This document shows positions 46,492-53,611 of a stretch of DNA of 64,000 bases, one piece after another; the stretch's first letter is position 1, and every line of letters begins with the position of its first letter. Location of the stretch: positions 806,001 to 870,000 of the forward strand of contig NZ_CP063533.1 of assembly GCF_028751035.1 (NCBI RefSeq). Reading direction: 5' to 3'. The translations under genes were made by a program, and so were the position numbers. The notes under the pieces were generated by a model that was not told the DNA's origin, ran no database searches, and saw only the letters and a list, made by a program, of their open reading frames with translations. The stretch comes from Helicobacter winghamensis ATCC BAA-430. GTDB lineage: Bacteria; Campylobacterota; Campylobacteria; Campylobacterales; Helicobacteraceae.

Positions 46492-47058
46492 TTATTTTAA
46501 ATTGTTTTTTATTGTATTTAATAACCTTTCGTATTCTTGGTAAAAAATTGCATAGCTCATTCTGCTAAGTCCATTTTCATTAGTTAGCTCTGTAAAGCTT
46601 GCTCCTGTTCGCATAGCGTTTTCTAAAATCTTAGAATGCTTAAAATAGAAGTAATTTAAATCTGCAAAATTAGAATCTAGCATCTCTATAATATATTGTT
46701 TGTCCGCTTCATTGTTCCAATCCGTAATTAAAACAATTATATTTAAATTCATCTTTTTAACTTCTGCAATCGTTTCTATTGTCCGCAAAATTGAATTATA
46801 AAGAGCGGTGCAAGGAATAATCACAAAATCGCTATGCTTTATGATTTCTAAAACTCCAGAATCCACAAATCCCCCAAAATCATACACACAATCTTCAATT
46901 AACTTAGGCTTTACTGATATTTGCGCCTTGTTAGAATATATCTGTTCCACAATAGAAGAATCATTGCTTTGCAAAAATAAATCCAAATCTTTAGCAAGAG
47001 AAAATGCAAAACAAGTTTTTCCAACACCACCTTTTTTATTAATTAACGAAATTATCAT
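46492..47058 (-). CDS. parA: ParA-family partition ATPase
   Basis: A 188-residue ParA/MinD-type ATPase for plasmid segregation. It begins with the deviant Walker A box MIISLINKKGGVGKTCFAFS and has VYDFGGF (Walker B region) and FVIIPCTALYNSILRTIETI. The short length is typical of small type Ib ParA proteins that pair with ribbon-helix-helix partners such as the next gene. A G-rich motif and AT-rich repeats lie upstream. Confidence 0.88.
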   Translation of the reverse strand: MIISLINKKGGVGKTCFAFSLAKDLDLFLQSNDSSIVEQIYSNKAQISVKPKLIEDCVYDFGGFVDSGVLEIIKHSDFVIIPCTALYNSILRTIETIAEVKKMNLNIIVLITDWNNEADKQYIIEMLDSNFADLNYFYFKHSKILENAMRTGASFTELTNENGLSRMSYAIFYQEYERLLNTIKNNLK

Positions 47059-47132
47059 TTGTATCCTTTAAGATAAACTTTGCCCTGCTTTTTTATTACA
47101 TTTTTGTAAAGCTTTTTACTCCACTACTTAAA

Positions 47133-47148
47133 GGGGAGGGAGGGAGGG
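47133..47148 (+). other. Potential G-quadruplex motif upstream of parA
   Basis: GGGGAGGGAGGGAGGG: four G runs with single-A loops, 75 bases upstream of parA and inside very AT-rich DNA. It fulfils the G4 consensus with the shortest possible loops. A function in parA regulation or replication is only inference. Confidence 0.6.
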
Positions 47149-47223
47149 CTTCCCCCTAGCCCATTCTTACCAACTTTAAAACATTTTTAGTAAAATCCTT
47201 ATTAACTCTACTTAAAATCCTAT

Positions 47224-47335
47224 TTGTATTTTTAAGCATTATAAATCCTTTTTATAATTTAAAATATTTTTTAATATTTAATAATATTTAAAACATTAAA
47301 TATTATTTTTAATTGTGAAATTTTAAATTTAGTTC
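47224..47335. repeat. AT-rich repeated block, possible partition site
   Basis: About 110 bases consisting of TTTAAAATATT, TTTAATA and ATTAAATATT words in both orientations, upstream of parA. Similar words recur at 46436-46490 and 50930-51040. ParA-RHH systems usually bind repeats upstream of parA, so a centromere is possible. The gap 47059-47341 holds no gene otherwise. Confidence 0.35.
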
Positions 47336-47341
47336 CCCCCT

Positions 47342-47689
47342 TTACACAAATTTAAAAGAGGGCTGAAAATACTTACTCTCTTTTTCTTTCCTTGTAACAT
47401 TTTTTGCAAGAATAAAATAAAGGCTTAAGGATTCTAATTGTTCTTGCAAATTTTCTTTTCTCACCTTTTTAAATTCTTTGTTGAGTTGTGTTTTAAATTG
47501 AGATTTTAAATAATTAAAAAGTTCTTGCAAGGAATCAGAAAAAAACATTAATTGATTTTTATTATAAAGTCTAAATTTCTGTCCTTTATATACACTTCTT
47601 TTTAAATTTAAATCTAATGCTTCACAAAGATTTAAAACCGCCTTTTTACTTGCTCTTTGTCTGTTGATTTGTATGTGTTGCATTTTCAC
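47342..47689 (-). CDS. Plasmid protein, paralogue of the gene at 48808
   Basis: A 115-residue basic protein, not recognised. It starts with RQRASKKAVLNLCEALDLNL and ends YFQPSFKFV. The product of 48808..49146 begins RVSKKAIRNLCESLKLDF and ends NYQPSFIF, with a matching middle (KFRLYNK / QFIVYKE and FFSDSLQELFNYLKSQFK / FLSNSLKSIFYFLEAKLK). The two are clearly related. A role in DNA binding is a guess from the charge. Confidence 0.65.
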   Translation of the reverse strand: MKMQHIQINRQRASKKAVLNLCEALDLNLKRSVYKGQKFRLYNKNQLMFFSDSLQELFNYLKSQFKTQLNKEFKKVRKENLQEQLESLSLYFILAKNVTRKEKESKYFQPSFKFV

Positions 47690-47710
47690 TCCTTTCCTAT
47701 TGATTATGCT

Positions 47711-48046
47711 TTAATAATTTAATTGGCAAATTTCATCTTTTTGTGTTTGAAAAAAATATTGTTTATTATGTTTAAAAAAGTTGCTTGACTCTACCCAGAC
47801 TTCTCTTATATCAAATCCATTAAAATCTTTAAAGGCATTTTCTCCATTCTTTATAATATCCACAAAATATTTTTCAAACTCTCCATTGCCATTATTAAAA
47901 AAATTAATTTCAGCATTTCTTTTAGCCAGCTTACTTTTAATAAAATTTTTAGCTTGTTGTAGATTTTCTGCTAAAAATAACCTATAAGAATTCGCGCAAT
48001 AATTATCACAAAAAACAATAATTTCATAACCTTTAATCTTTTCCAT
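47711..48046 (-). CDS. Hypothetical plasmid protein
   Basis: An 111-residue protein beginning MEKIKGYEIIVFCDNYCANS. The ATG at 48046 is chosen because it has AGGGG five bases upstream; the frame is open to 48070. It overlaps the upstream gene by 14 bases. The body has NFIKSKLAKRNAEINFF and an aromatic C-terminus. No domain recognised. Confidence 0.55.
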   Translation of the reverse strand: MEKIKGYEIIVFCDNYCANSYRLFLAENLQQAKNFIKSKLAKRNAEINFFNNGNGEFEKYFVDIIKNGENAFKDFNGFDIREVWVESSNFFKHNKQYFFQTQKDEICQLNY

Positions 48047-48389
48047 AATAGCCCCTTTTGCAAATTTCATTTGTTACAAATAAATTTAAGTTTTCATACT
48101 CGCAAAATTTCATTGAATCTATTTCTATATTTAAGACAGATTCCAATCTTTTCATACAATACCAAAGCATATCCATTCCATACCCTTCTATAATGATTAA
48201 ACCATCTTTAGAGAGCTTTTTATCTGTAATTTTTTTCTTAATAGCATTTGGCAACTTATAAAACTCTCCCTTGTTATTTTTAAAAAAAATTTCAATATGC
48301 CTTACAATGCAATTTTTACTAACCTTCAATAAAACAGGGTAAAAAGTGATTTTTCCTTGTTTTATTTGCTTTCTTAATGTTTTTTCCAT
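48033..48389 (-). CDS. Hypothetical plasmid protein
   Basis: A 118-residue protein, basic at the N-terminus (MEKTLRKQIKQGKITFYPVL), with IVRHIEIFFKNNKGEFYKLP and SKDGLIIIEGYGMDMLWYCM. No membrane helix or known motif. It overlaps the genes on both sides, by 1 and 14 bases, so it belongs to the minus-strand operon running from 49146 to 47711. Confidence 0.55.
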   Translation of the reverse strand: MEKTLRKQIKQGKITFYPVLLKVSKNCIVRHIEIFFKNNKGEFYKLPNAIKKKITDKKLSKDGLIIIEGYGMDMLWYCMKRLESVLNIEIDSMKFCEYENLNLFVTNEICKRGYYGKD

Positions 48390-48796
48390 TATAAAAACTC
48401 CTTTAACTCTTTGCGCTCACTAAAATAATCATAAAGAGAAGAAGATGTAGAATAAATAAAGGCTTGCACAATCTTTTCTTTTACTTCTTTTATGTTGTCT
48501 AAAAAATCATAAAAAGAAACCTTTAAATCCTTTTGTAAAAAGCTTAATGATGATTCTCTCCCAATTTCAAAGCTTTCATTCTCCACCCAACGCATAAAGA
48601 AACTTCTAAATCTTCTAAAAACAGATGAAAATCTGTTTTCCACTTCCACGCAATCAAGATTAAAACCTCCATTAACGCGCAACAAATCTAAAAATTCACG
48701 ATAATCTTTTTTAGTATAGATAGCCTCTAGTATTTCCAAATCCTCTAAAAATCCACAATCTTTAGCCACTTTATGTGCAATTTTCTTTAAATCCAT
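48389..48796 (-). CDS. Hypothetical plasmid protein
   Basis: A 135-residue, probably all-helical protein (IAHKVAKDCGFLEDLEILEA, FSSVFRRFRSFFMRWVENES, KEKIVQAFIYSTSSSLYDYF). Not recognised. It lies 11 bases downstream of the paralogue gene at 48808 and overlaps the next by one base. Confidence 0.55.
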   Translation of the reverse strand: MDLKKIAHKVAKDCGFLEDLEILEAIYTKKDYREFLDLLRVNGGFNLDCVEVENRFSSVFRRFRSFFMRWVENESFEIGRESSLSFLQKDLKVSFYDFLDNIKEVKEKIVQAFIYSTSSSLYDYFSERKELKEFL

Positions 48797-48807
48797 TAGC
48801 CACCCCC

Positions 48808-49146
48808 TTAAAAAATAAAAGAGGGTTGATAGTTTTTACCCTGCTTAAAAGCTTTTTGTCTCTCTTTTGCTTCAGCTCTTTTTTGTAAATATTGCTTGAC
48901 ATATAAATCCGCTTCTTTTTGTGTTTCTTTCCTTAGCTTTTCTTTTAATTTTGCTTCTAAGAAATAAAAGATACTCTTTAGGCTATTGCTTAAAAACAAT
49001 GCGTCTTTATATTGTGGCATTCTGCCTTGTGGCTCTTTATACACTATAAATTGCCCACCCCTTTTTAAAAAAGCTTTATTTTCTATAAAATCAAGCTTCA
49101 AACTCTCACATAAATTTCTTATTGCTTTTTTACTAACTCTTTGCAT
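48808..49146 (-). CDS. Plasmid protein, paralogue of the gene at 47342
   Basis: A 112-residue basic protein starting MQRVSKKAIRNLCESLKLDF and ending GKNYQPSFIF. It matches the product of 47342..47689 at both ends and in the middle, so the two arose by duplication and have diverged. The ATG follows AAAAGGAGC. Function unknown; the Lys/Arg-rich second half could bind nucleic acid. Confidence 0.65.
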   Translation of the reverse strand: MQRVSKKAIRNLCESLKLDFIENKAFLKRGGQFIVYKEPQGRMPQYKDALFLSNSLKSIFYFLEAKLKEKLRKETQKEADLYVKQYLQKRAEAKERQKAFKQGKNYQPSFIF

Positions 49147-49177
49147 TTTTGCTCCTTTTATAGTATTTTGTAACCTG

Positions 49178-49648
49178 TTAAGAAACGCGACCCATTTTCA
49201 TTTCCAAACGCTTTATTCTTTCTCTATAATCTGCCATTATCTGTTTCATAAAATCGTCTTTAAGCTCTATAAATTTGTCAAAATCCCCAGAATAACACCT
49301 GCTAGAATAAAACCATTTACCGCCAATTCTTAAATAAATATATTCAATATCACTATAACCAAAGCTTTTGAAGTGATTTAAAAACATATTTAAAGAACAA
49401 GTCAAAGTCGCATTCTTATCACCTATATCACCTATAACTTCTCTTTTTGTTTTGTTTATCGTTCTCTCTAAGCTCCTTATCCCACCTAAAGCAATTAACT
49501 TGCGAACCTTTTTATCTGAATCGTAATCTCTTTTAAGTCTATTTCCAACGCCCTCTAAGTAGCCATCATAATGACAATAAATGCCCTTTACATTTAAATC
49601 CAAAGTAGGCTCTTTTTCAGCAAAAAAAATAAAAGACCTTGTAGCCAT
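49178..49648 (-). CDS. Conserved plasmid/phage hypothetical protein
   Basis: A 156-residue protein. The stretch VKGIYCHYDGYLEGVGNRLK followed by KVRKLIALGGIRSLE matches a family of unknown function seen on many plasmids and prophages (GIY.H.DGY..GVG..L, then LI.LG..S.L). Its presence supports the plasmid origin of the region. No catalytic motif is known for the family. Confidence 0.65.
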   Translation of the reverse strand: MATRSFIFFAEKEPTLDLNVKGIYCHYDGYLEGVGNRLKRDYDSDKKVRKLIALGGIRSLERTINKTKREVIGDIGDKNATLTCSLNMFLNHFKSFGYSDIEYIYLRIGGKWFYSSRCYSGDFDKFIELKDDFMKQIMADYRERIKRLEMKMGRVS

Positions 49649-49662
49649 TTTCTTTTTCTCCC

Positions 49663-49953
49663 TTAAATTAAAATATTTGTTTGCATATATTTTTTACTAA
49701 AAATATATTGACTAGAAAAGAATTTATTAAAATCAGCAATCAAAACAAGCATACTATTTAAACTCAAATCTTTTTTACTAATTTCATAAGTTTTTTTAGC
49801 ACCATTTTCTAAACTAAAAATAATATTAAGAATATTTTTAGTATTGTTTTCAATCACAATATTTTTAACTTCCAAAGGCTTTAAGATTTCTTTTAAAGTT
49901 TGCGCAATAAAATCAGAATCCTTTGCTAATTTAAAACTTAAATTCATTTGCAA
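49663..49953 (-). CDS. Hypothetical plasmid protein
   Basis: A 96-residue protein, not recognised. It contains EILKPLEVKNIVIENNTKNI and a central strand-rich part. First gene of the minus-strand set, after an AT-rich upstream region with TATAAT-like words; the ATG follows AAAAGG. Confidence 0.5.
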   Translation of the reverse strand: MQMNLSFKLAKDSDFIAQTLKEILKPLEVKNIVIENNTKNILNIIFSLENGAKKTYEISKKDLSLNSMLVLIADFNKFFSSQYIFSKKYMQTNILI

Positions 49954-50281
49954 TCCTTTTATTTTTTTATTTGTGTAATTATACTATATTTTATTATATA
50001 AATCAAGTATTTTATATAATATTTTATAATAATAAATCCCTATTTATTGACATATTTTTTTAAAAAATAATCACTAAATACTATATTTTTTAGAAAAATA
50101 TGCTATAATGCAAAACAGAAAAAAAGCGCAAAAACAGCTTAAAATCCCTGCCATTTTCCCCTTTTTTGCGGAGCGTAAGCGAGCAATACGGGGCGTTGCG
50201 GGGTGTCCCCGCAAAAGATCATAAAAAACAAGACTTTAGGCTTGTTTTTCTGCTTTTGACTTTAGGCAAAAGGAATAAAAG
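49954..50281. other. Non-coding region with two hairpins; possible oriT
   Basis: The 328 bases between divergent genes hold no convincing gene. The left part (to about 50110) is very AT-rich. The right part is GC-rich for this element: TTGCGGGG (50196-50203), loop TGT, CCCCGCAA (50207-50214) forms a perfect hairpin, preceded by ACGGGGCGTTGCGGGG. A second hairpin, AAAACAAG (50225-50232) and CTTGTTTT (50241-50248), follows. A GC-rich hairpin beside plasmid genes is a candidate oriT or single-strand origin, though the relaxase gene is 4 kb away. Confidence 0.4.
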
Positions 50282-50839
50282 GTGCAAACAGAAATTGAAA
50301 ATGAAAGAAAAAAATGCGGTAGAAAAAAAGGTGTTGTTAGAGAGCATTTAATCAACAAAAAAGAATTTGGAATCGAGCTAGAAAAAGCTGGTCTAACCAG
50401 AAAAGAACTTTGCGAAAATCTAGGTGTAACATACACAACTTTCAATAATTCTTGGGGGTCAAATAAAGCAATTCCAAAATATGCAATTTCTTATGTAAAA
50501 ATCTACCAAAAATTAAAAAAATGTAGAGAAGAAAAAAAAATACTAGAAAAGTATTTTGAGTTAAAAAAAACAGAAAATAAAAAAAATAATTCAAAGTTAA
50601 AAAAAACAGAAAATAAAAAAAATAATTCAAAAGATGAATATGCAAAAAAGATAAAGGAATTGAAACTTAGTAGAGATTTTTTGTGTGAAGAATTTGGAGT
50701 TACAAAACAATCTATTTCTAATTGGCTAAATAATTCTGCAACTCCACTATGGTTCATTTCTTGGCTTAATGTGTATGAAGAGATTTGCAAATATAATGAG
50801 TTAAGAAAGGCTTTAGAGTGCTTTAACTCTGCAGAATGA
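50282..50839 (+). CDS. Protein with duplicated helix-turn-helix domains
   Basis: A 185-residue basic protein starting at GTG behind AAAGGAATAAAAGG. Two similar HTH domains are visible: LTRKELCENLGVTYTTFNNS with AIPKYAISYVKIYQ (about residues 38-78) and LSRDFLCEEFGVTKQSISNW with ATPLWFISWLNVYE (about 130-170). The linker holds a 12-residue repeat KKTENKKNNSKL in two copies, encoded by a 36-bp DNA duplication. Probably a plasmid transcriptional regulator; divergent from the minus-strand operon. Confidence 0.7.
   Translation: MQTEIENERKKCGRKKGVVREHLINKKEFGIELEKAGLTRKELCENLGVTYTTFNNSWGSNKAIPKYAISYVKIYQKLKKCREEKKILEKYFELKKTENKKNNSKLKKTENKKNNSKDEYAKKIKELKLSRDFLCEEFGVTKQSISNWLNNSATPLWFISWLNVYEEICKYNELRKALECFNSAE
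50561..50632 (+). repeat. 36-bp tandem duplication inside the HTH gene
   Basis: Two copies of a 36-bp unit (50561-50596 and 50597-50632) differ only in the last base. The unit is in frame (12 codons), so copy number could change the linker length between the two HTH domains without breaking the frame. Confidence 0.85.
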
Positions 50840-50863
50840 AGCATTAAAAGGGCTTTTAGCCCT

Positions 50864-50890
50864 GTAATTTGCGCTTCTAGCGCAAATTAC
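50864..50890. terminator. Bidirectional terminator
   Basis: Perfect 11-bp stem GTAATTTGCGC (50864-50874), loop TTCTA, complement at 50880-50890, between the HTH gene and the convergent SNase gene. A smaller hairpin, AGGGCT/AGCCCT at about 50848-50863, precedes it. The following 150 bases are AT-rich repeats similar to those upstream of parA and hold no gene. Confidence 0.7.
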
Positions 50891-51042
50891 AATTCTTTAA
50901 AAAAATAAACAAACCTATTAAAACCTAACTTCACAATACTAAATTATTATAATTTAAAACAATATTTAATATTATTAAATGTTTTAAACAATTTAAAATA
51001 TTTAATAATTTTTTATATCATTTAAAATATTATTAAATATTT

Positions 51043-51624
51043 TTATTGCATTCTTCTAAATTCACTAGGCTTTATAGGATTATTAGCATTCCACAACCCT
51101 ACTTTTTTAGACTTAGCCATTAATTCATATTCCACATAATCACTGCTATATTCCCTATAAGCCCAAGCAAATCCATTTTTTACCATTTCTGCATTAATAT
51201 CTCTTGCATTGCATTCCAAAATCCCTATTGCGCGCTTATATTTGTCTTCATCTTTTACAATAATTTTTGCTTCTGTATTGATAGGACACATTTTATTTAA
51301 AGCAAGTGTTGCTTCTTTGCCATAACTTTGTTTCTTCTCTGGGGCATCTATCCCATATAACCTAATAATATAACTTTCTTTGCCACTTAAAAAACGCAAA
51401 GTATCACCATCAATGATTTTTTCTACTCTACCCTGCAATTCTTGCGTTTTCAAATAATTTGTTAAGGTATTTTCTAACACAGAATAGTTTTTTTGAATAT
51501 CAATATCATTAATGATTTCTTGGTTGAATACCAAAAGAGATAAGATTGCTAAACTAGCAATACTTTTTATAGGATTATTTGAGAGTTTTCTAAGTAAGAG
51601 ATTATTTAGTCTTTTGAATTGCAT
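51043..51624 (-). CDS. Staphylococcal-nuclease-like protein (SNase)
   Basis: A 193-residue protein with an N-terminal membrane anchor (SIASLAILSLLVFNQEII, about residues 22-40) and a thermonuclease domain: VEKIIDGDTLRF, IIRLYGIDAPEKKQSYGKEA, AKIIVKDEDKYKRAIG and VKNGFAWAYREYS. The catalytic Arg and Asp positions of SNase (IDGDT, RLYGIDAPE) are kept. Such envelope nucleases are frequent on mobile elements and may limit or process incoming DNA. It overlaps the primase gene by 19 bases. Confidence 0.85.
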   Translation of the reverse strand: MQFKRLNNLLLRKLSNNPIKSIASLAILSLLVFNQEIINDIDIQKNYSVLENTLTNYLKTQELQGRVEKIIDGDTLRFLSGKESYIIRLYGIDAPEKKQSYGKEATLALNKMCPINTEAKIIVKDEDKYKRAIGILECNARDINAEMVKNGFAWAYREYSSDYVEYELMAKSKKVGLWNANNPIKPSEFRRMQ

Positions 51625-52838
51625 TTGTTCATTTCCTGATAGTGATTTAAAAATTTAATGGCTTCTTGTTTGTAGTTTGTATAAGGTATTTTGTAAGATA
51701 TTTTTCTTTCTAAAAATAAGAGAGAATGCGATAAAAATTCTGCTCTTTTATAATTTTCATCTTTTGCGCTTTCTAGATAATTATCTGTTTGCCTAATTCT
51801 TTTAATCGTATTTGCTATTGCATTTAATTCTGTTTTAATCTCTAAAAGAGTGCTATTTAAAGGAATATTTAATGCTTTTGCAATAAACAAATCATCATTA
51901 AAGTCTTTAAAGCTAGGAATACTTTGCCTAACTTCTCTTCCTTTAAAAAACTCTAAGCATTTTTTACTAAACTCTCGTCCCTTTTCATCATTATCAAAAC
52001 CTAAGATGATTTGCGCTTCTTTAGGTAAATTTTTATTTAAAAACTCCATTACTCTAAATTGAGATTGTGTAGGCACTCCATTTGTAGAACATAATAAAAA
52101 GTTTTTTTCATTATTTTTGTGGTGCATTTCAAAAAGGGATAAAGAATCAATCATTGATTCTGTTAAAATTACTCTTGTAAGCGTATTTAGTTTTGTGTCC
52201 TTTTCTTTTAGCATTTCTAAGCCCTTATTTCCATAGCAAAGCTGTTTAATGCTTTTGGAGTTCTTTTGTATAGGTGCATTTAAATATTTAATATAACCGC
52301 TAATTATAGGAATGAAAGTGGAGTATTTTGAGTCTTTAATGGTATAGGTTGGCGATAAGATATTATGATTTTTGTTTTTTAATCCTAAAGTATCATTGGC
52401 AAATCTCTCTAAAATACTTGATTCTATTAGGCGTTTTAAAGTAAAAACATTTTCTTTTAAATTTAATGTGTCTGCTTCAAAATATTCCTTTAAAACTTCT
52501 TCTTTTGCGCTTTCATCTTTTTGTGTGCTAGGATTAAAAGAATAGCTAATTTCCTTTTTTTCAGCATTAAGCAATACTTCATAGGCAACACCACGATTTT
52601 TAGCAAAATTAAAGATATTTCCCCTATCTTTCTCATCATTGGGATTAAAATAAAGATAATCGCCATTGCTTTTTTGCGTAATTAAAACAGAATCCCCATT
52701 TTTATTTGTTAAAGCAATATAATTCCTTGAAGTTTTGTCTTTTTTAATACTATATCCATTATTAATTAAAATTTCGTGCAAAGGTAATTTAATGATTTCT
52801 CTATTTGTAATGTAGGGATTTATCTTTTTTTCTTGCAT
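51606..52838 (-). CDS. Toprim/DUF3991-type primase-like protein
   Basis: A 410-residue protein. The N-terminal part (YFNPNDEKDRGNIFNFAKNR) resembles DUF3991. Mid-protein it has a Toprim domain with VILTESMIDSLSLFE (catalytic Glu) and IILGFDNDEKGREFSKKC (DxD). The combination occurs in plasmid primases that prime the transferred strand or the lagging strand. It lies 2 bases downstream of the next gene on the minus strand. Confidence 0.82.
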   Translation of the reverse strand: MQEKKINPYITNREIIKLPLHEILINNGYSIKKDKTSRNYIALTNKNGDSVLITQKSNGDYLYFNPNDEKDRGNIFNFAKNRGVAYEVLLNAEKKEISYSFNPSTQKDESAKEEVLKEYFEADTLNLKENVFTLKRLIESSILERFANDTLGLKNKNHNILSPTYTIKDSKYSTFIPIISGYIKYLNAPIQKNSKSIKQLCYGNKGLEMLKEKDTKLNTLTRVILTESMIDSLSLFEMHHKNNEKNFLLCSTNGVPTQSQFRVMEFLNKNLPKEAQIILGFDNDEKGREFSKKCLEFFKGREVRQSIPSFKDFNDDLFIAKALNIPLNSTLLEIKTELNAIANTIKRIRQTDNYLESAKDENYKRAEFLSHSLLFLERKISYKIPYTNYKQEAIKFLNHYQEMNKCNSKD

Positions 52839-52840
52839 TG

Positions 52841-53584
52841 CTACTTCTTTTTACCATTTGTAAATTCTTTGATAAAAAAATCTAACATTTTCCTATCTTC
52901 TGCCATTAAAGGATTGTCTTTAAAAGCGTCATTTTGTAAAAGTGTATTAAATTGTTTCATCAAAGAGTTCAATTTTTCTTCTCTTGCACTAGGGTAATAA
53001 GAGTTGTATTGTTCATAAAGCTCTTTAGCTTGTTGTTTGAAAAAACCTGCTTGATAAATCAAGCTCCCCTTTTGTTGATTTAGTGCTTGAGTGATTTGTG
53101 CTAATTCTGCGGATTCTTGAAGATTATATCGCCATATTTCGCTCGCATTGAAGCTGTGAAGTTCTTGGCTCGTATTTCTAGTGCTTTGGCTTCCTTCGCG
53201 AATTCTTCCGCTACTTGCAATCTCCGCTCGGCTTCCTGTCTGTAAATCTTGGCTTCTCTCGCTCTCTGCTCTGCTCTCTCTGCTCTCCGCTCGGCTTCCT
53301 CTGCTCTCTGCTGTGCTAAGAGATTCTTTTCTATTTCTATTTTCAAAATCTCTACTTCCTTTGGTTTGTTTGATTTCATTGCTACAAATAGCATATCTTC
53401 CAAAATCCAAAGTGGTGCTTTCTTTAAGGCTTGTTCTGTTGCTGTCGGTAATGCTTCCACTAAGTCTATTATCATCTTCTCTGGAATGCTGTTGGAGAGT
53501 TGTGTTGGAATTTCTATTTTCATTGTCCCTTTCCTTTCTTGTTGCTTCTTGGAGCATTTTCTCAAAGTCTTTTTTCTCTTCCAT
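52841..53584 (-). CDS. Plasmid protein whose central part overlaps another gene
   Basis: A 247-residue frame. The start (MEEKKDFEKMLQEATRKERD) and last 90 residues (YQAGFFKQQAKELYEQYNSY, MAEDRKMLDFFIKEFTNGKK) look like normal helical protein. The middle (about residues 45-150) is low complexity, full of Ser, Arg and Glu (repeated SRAES), and coincides with a second gene read in another frame. Family unknown. It probably works with the adjacent primase. Confidence 0.55.
   Translation of the reverse strand: MEEKKDFEKMLQEATRKERDNENRNSNTTLQQHSREDDNRLSGSITDSNRTSLKESTTLDFGRYAICSNEIKQTKGSRDFENRNRKESLSTAESRGSRAESRESRAESERSQDLQTGSRAEIASSGRIREGSQSTRNTSQELHSFNASEIWRYNLQESAELAQITQALNQQKGSLIYQAGFFKQQAKELYEQYNSYYPSAREEKLNSLMKQFNTLLQNDAFKDNPLMAEDRKMLDFFIKEFTNGKKK
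53101..53523 (-). CDS. Nested gene overlapping 52841..53584 in another frame
   Basis: A 140-residue product begins MKIEIPTQLSNSIPEKMIID at ATG 53523, with GGAAAGGG five bases upstream. It continues as an amphipathic protein (LVEALPTATEQALKKAPLWI) and an Ala/Glu/Arg coiled coil (AEEAERRAERAEQRAREA). The composition is more protein-like than the other frame across the same DNA. The two frames therefore look like genuine overlapping genes, about 420 bases long. A frame error joining two genes is the alternative. Confidence 0.5.
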   Translation of the reverse strand: MKIEIPTQLSNSIPEKMIIDLVEALPTATEQALKKAPLWILEDMLFVAMKSNKPKEVEILKIEIEKNLLAQQRAEEAERRAERAEQRAREAKIYRQEAERRLQVAEEFAKEAKALEIRAKNFTASMRAKYGDIIFKNPQN

Positions 53585-53611
53585 TATTTTACCTTAATTT
53601 TATCTCTAGTA

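Noticed and set aside
52861-53600. SRAES repeats as a genuine structural repeat domain
   Set aside because: The repeats coincide with the Ala/Glu/Arg coiled coil of the other frame, so they likely follow from overlap.
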